Origin: JACOTK01 sp038256565
Lineage (GTDB): Bacteria > Actinomycetota > Acidimicrobiia > Acidimicrobiales > CADCSY01
Assembly (NCBI GenBank): GCA_038256565.1
Contig: JBBSKG010000064.1
Location: 1-15,365, forward strand
Length of the DNA stretch: 15,365 nt
Reading direction: 5' to 3'
A model generated the notes under the pieces. The model did not search any database. It was not told where the DNA came from and was given only the letters and a program-made list of their open reading frames with translations. This document shows, one piece after another, positions 13,501 to 15,365 of the stretch. A program made the translations under genes and the position numbers. How positions within the stretch are numbered: the stretch's first letter is position 1; each line of letters begins with the position of its first letter.

Positions 13501-15365
13501 ACGCTGGTCTATGACGGAAGCGGAAGGCTGGTACGCGTCGAGAACCCAAGTGGTACCGCCGATTTTGGTTATGACTCAGCCGGTCGCCTGAGTCAGATCC
13601 GCGATCCCCTGGCCAACGCTGCCCTGGCCTACAATCGTCGACCAACTGACTGCCCCAACACAACGCCGAGCACGCCTGAATGCGCTACCGAAGTCCACTA
13701 TCTACCGAACGGGCTGGTCTCCAAAGTCACCCAGCCGGCGTCCCTTCCGGGTGCAACCCGGCAGACGAGGAGATATGCCTCGGATGTGGTGAATCGCAAG
13801 GCATGGGTGAACGTCGACGGTTTCAGCCCGTCGTCGGGTTATGCCAGCAGGGTGGAATGGGACCAACAAGGCCGCATGATCAAACAAGAGGACTCGGTGG
13901 GTCGAGTCACCCGCACGATCTGGGACGCCAACATCGATCGGCCGCTGGCCACCATCGACCCGGCTGGCCTGCAGAGTACCGAGGTCTATGACTCCTTCAC
14001 GAACCTCCTGACCGACAAGTACGGCCCCGCACCCTCGACATGTTTTTCGACGTCCCTGCCATATGCACCGGCCGGCTCCTGTCCCGTCACCGTTCCTCGA
14101 ACCCAACATCGTTACGACGAAGGGATCAACGCCCTGGCCGCCACGTTGTGGGACAACCCGTACTTTGCCGGGGCACCCAAGAAACACTCGACCGGTCCGG
14201 GTGGGACCGGACCGAGCGGACCCGGTTGTGCGCCCGACACGTTGTGCACCCAATGGAACACCCTCCCGGTGACTCCATCTGGTGTGACTCGGCCATCATG
14301 TTGTGAGTGGACCACCAACAGCCCTTTCACTTGGAGCATGCGCCTGTCCGGCACCATCACTTTGCCGGTAGCTACCAGATTTAATCTTGCTACAACTCAA
14401 CACGTCATGGTGTACATCGACGGGGTCCTCAACAGCGACGTGGATGCTCCCGTCGCTAACGAGGACTACTTGGGTAACTATGGCGAATGGTGGGAGGGAC
14501 CATGGCCTTATCCGCCGATTGTTCCAGCTGGGCAACATCACATACAGATCGACTTCCTCGGTTCGTCCACTACTCTCAACGGGCTGAATTTCTACGGCTG
14601 GTCAGGTAGCACATCCCTTCCAAACTCAGCCTTGCACCCCGAATACGGCCTAGAGACAACGACCATTGACCCTGACGGTAAAGTGGCAGTCACCAGTTAC
14701 AACGGCGCGGGCGGGATCGGCCCCGAGTTGGGCATGCCCACTGCTGTGACCCAAGATCCCGGCGGACTGGCCTTGACAACCACAACGACTTACGAGAGCC
14801 CAGCGTCGGGTCGGTGGCTGCGTAAGACGGCCACCATGATGCCCGCGGGAAATGTCACGAACTACACGTACTACTGCGGGCGCCCTGGCACCCCTGATTG
14901 TGGAACAGGCCAGTACTCCGGTGCCATCGCCACTGCGTGCGGAGTCACCGCCGGAACCCCTCAGCACGGCCTTGTGGCACAGCAGACCGACCCCGACGCC
15001 AGTCCCTCGGTGCCGGGCCGTACCCAGCAGTTTCTCTATGACCTTGTTGGCCGGGTCGTTGGTCGAAGGGTTGGGTCTGTTGCTTCGATCGTCACGGCAC
15101 CCTGGCAATGCACCACCTACGACAATCGTGGGCGCATAGCGTCCCAGACTTGGCCCATGATTGACGCCGCCACACCTGCCCGGAGCGTTACCTACAACTA
15201 TCTCATCGGCAACGATCCGCTGACGACGTCCGTGACGGATGCCACCGGCACGATCACCTCCACGGTTGACTTGCTAGGTAGAGTCGTTTCCTATACTGAC
15301 GCTAATGGACTGACTACCAACTACGGATACGACCAGGTGGGGCGGACGACCACCACGACCACGCC
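10507..15365 (+). CDS. Secreted RHS/YD-repeat protein with PA14-like modules (3' end off window)
   Basis: Frame 1 is open from ATG 10507 (GGAG 6 bases upstream) to the window edge: at least 1619 residues, with no stop or frameshift found. A signal peptide (KWLALAIIVLTVALATP, cleavage near ATA-A about 33) is followed by a region ending in FPVVIDPTV (about 308-316), a phrase shared with wall-associated RHS proteins. Next comes a DNRLRE-type/beta region, a fibronectin-III-like domain (about 499-578), a PA14-like domain (about 674-802, beginning KGLYGRYYRGG), YD repeats (from about 1000: YDGSGRL, YDSAGRL), a second PA14-like insert (about 1202-1376), and more YD repeats (YDLVGRV, YDNRGRI, LLGRV, YDQVGR) at the end. 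Such proteins form hollow beta-shells and often carry a variable C-terminal toxin after an RHS core; neither core nor toxin is in view. GC is clearly higher than in the genes to the left, suggesting separate ancestry. Confidence 0.92.
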   Translation, partial: MSGRQHCVRKWLALAIIVLTVALATPVTPATAAIGEGPGRGKEVNGSEKVAHIESPNPKDSLPTVPEGRFGPSEPASKRKRGVELTEERTAISDAWSNSDGTRSIRTYAVPHYYQPQKSSKWVPIDMELASDESRPGRVRSKANQWAVSFGPAGSSEGMQQFHLDGPIVSFSPVGADPSVKPLTKDSTATYTDLWPATEAIYAVSAVGVDERLVLKSPSAPTSFTFEVAGASPKANGSDGIDLVVGKAVVASIPPLTVEVGGRAINPAKAGATFSVKQERQSDRGQPGGSVTISISKDWLASLPAKAFPVVIDPTVIVTTTPTQITSFSASAPSVNGTAKAGTGPGLQTWRGAAYLPIPNPASISPGGSQPWHLVDATMEVVGQSGSLTGYPSLSVLGEPLQPTTYGAVFQDGASVLSIVSVTQEQTSRYHYWINARSWVATHSGAGAWYGFVADEDPGHAPTLEILSQSGANGISMEYFYGQSSDPTYLVSPSGTISTTTPLLTAQVVEPPDPDSAFDTVYYDFKISTEPSGAGMVIDSGWVQTSSWSVPPGALADGMTYYVRVWNNIGTPWAPGAYGYFPPAEPTTVKALTIKKRLGAGGPSPTYTVGSVPGTTSTPSEGAPSPGTGTASVTVNMMTRNLAVTVNTHPLSTLSGPAGVTLNYDSQRSTGLDGGGKGLYGRYYRGGTLIGQRLDPSINFSWAGSPMGGYSSSSAAVTAEWTGTITTPVAGGSWHLGGTVGSGTMKMYLDGSSTVYKTVDTGTTPSFGSGLGWTPGSIHAIRVEYTSAGWAQAGQLWAWDDGAPSTQPSQFVVPNNWLAPRATGLPASWRLSANPYSGSWTRLEDFGSQVVLHSASGATAVFARHPDGSYASPPGSNDLLTVATTTVSGLLSAGEFSLSTSDNFLFAFGRDGWVRSVKSVADDLHPAALQYSYTTVPGTVGAPVLTTITDPVSNRSIGLCYGAASCDGGEYYGFSNAPEGMLARIDYWDGTGGSPSFSTLVYDGSGRLVRVENPSGTADFGYDSAGRLSQIRDPLANAALAYNRRPTDCPNTTPSTPECATEVHYLPNGLVSKVTQPASLPGATRQTRRYASDVVNRKAWVNVDGFSPSSGYASRVEWDQQGRMIKQEDSVGRVTRTIWDANIDRPLATIDPAGLQSTEVYDSFTNLLTDKYGPAPSTCFSTSLPYAPAGSCPVTVPRTQHRYDEGINALAATLWDNPYFAGAPKKHSTGPGGTGPSGPGCAPDTLCTQWNTLPVTPSGVTRPSCCEWTTNSPFTWSMRLSGTITLPVATRFNLATTQHVMVYIDGVLNSDVDAPVANEDYLGNYGEWWEGPWPYPPIVPAGQHHIQIDFLGSSTTLNGLNFYGWSGSTSLPNSALHPEYGLETTTIDPDGKVAVTSYNGAGGIGPELGMPTAVTQDPGGLALTTTTTYESPASGRWLRKTATMMPAGNVTNYTYYCGRPGTPDCGTGQYSGAIATACGVTAGTPQHGLVAQQTDPDASPSVPGRTQQFLYDLVGRVVGRRVGSVASIVTAPWQCTTYDNRGRIASQTWPMIDAATPARSVTYNYLIGNDPLTTSVTDATGTITSTVDLLGRVVSYTDANGLTTNYGYDQVGRTTTTTT

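Noticed and set aside
13702..14253. Reverse-strand frame of about 180 codons within the YD repeats
   Set aside because: The + strand frame here reads clear YD-repeat sequence, and the reverse product shows only Gly/Arg/Val-rich shadow composition.
10507..15365. Idea that the right third is a decayed or frameshifted pseudogene
   Set aside because: Reading codon by codon in frame 1, including checks near 12961, 14041 and 15301, gave uninterrupted sensible protein from the ATG to the window edge.

Overview
The window looks like chromosomal DNA from an actinobacterium. The evidence is a class II CCA-adding enzyme with a C-terminal HD domain, secreted glycosidases with Ser/Thr/Pro/Lys linkers, and a very long YD-repeat (RHS) surface protein of the type common in Actinobacteria. 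The left two thirds has only moderate GC, which would fit a freshwater or marine Acidimicrobiia-like lineage better than a high-GC streptomycete. That placement is inference.

Layout. Positions 1-1711 hold housekeeping genes on the + strand: the 3' end of a histone-deacetylase-family gene, then cca. Positions 1696-3927 hold two tandem minus-strand genes for extracytoplasmic GH114 (endo-alpha-1,4-galactosaminidase-type) enzymes. Their catalytic domains are about 83% identical, but their N-terminal targeting modules are unrelated. After a 139-bp divergent gap, a + strand operon runs from 4067 to 9366: a small coiled-coil protein of unknown function, an exported deacetylase resembling fungal Agd3 (CE18), a PelF-like GT4 glycosyltransferase, and an unrecognised protein with about 12 membrane segments. 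A convergent SAM-dependent methyltransferase follows at 9393-10163 on the minus strand. From about 10310 the GC content rises clearly, and one uninterrupted + strand reading frame runs from 10507 off the right edge. It encodes a secreted RHS/YD-repeat protein with PA14-like modules.

The main system is 1696-9366. GH114 hydrolase, Agd3-like deacetylase and PelF-like transferase are the enzyme types that build and tailor cationic, partly deacetylated galactosaminoglycans: bacterial Pel and Aspergillus galactosaminogalactan. In Pseudomonas PelA, hydrolase and deacetylase are fused. Here they are separate proteins, and the deacetylase is of the fungal-like CE18 type, so the locus looks like a bacterial counterpart of the fungal galactosaminogalactan cluster with a Pel-type polymerase. 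The expected flow is UDP-sugar polymerisation by the cytoplasmic GT4, export through the adjacent multi-spanning membrane protein, deacetylation outside the membrane, and trimming or release by the two GH114 enzymes. No PelG, PelD or PelE was recognised, no sugar epimerase is present, and the polymer itself is inferred.

No tRNA, rRNA, CRISPR array, insertion sequence or recognisable replication origin was seen.
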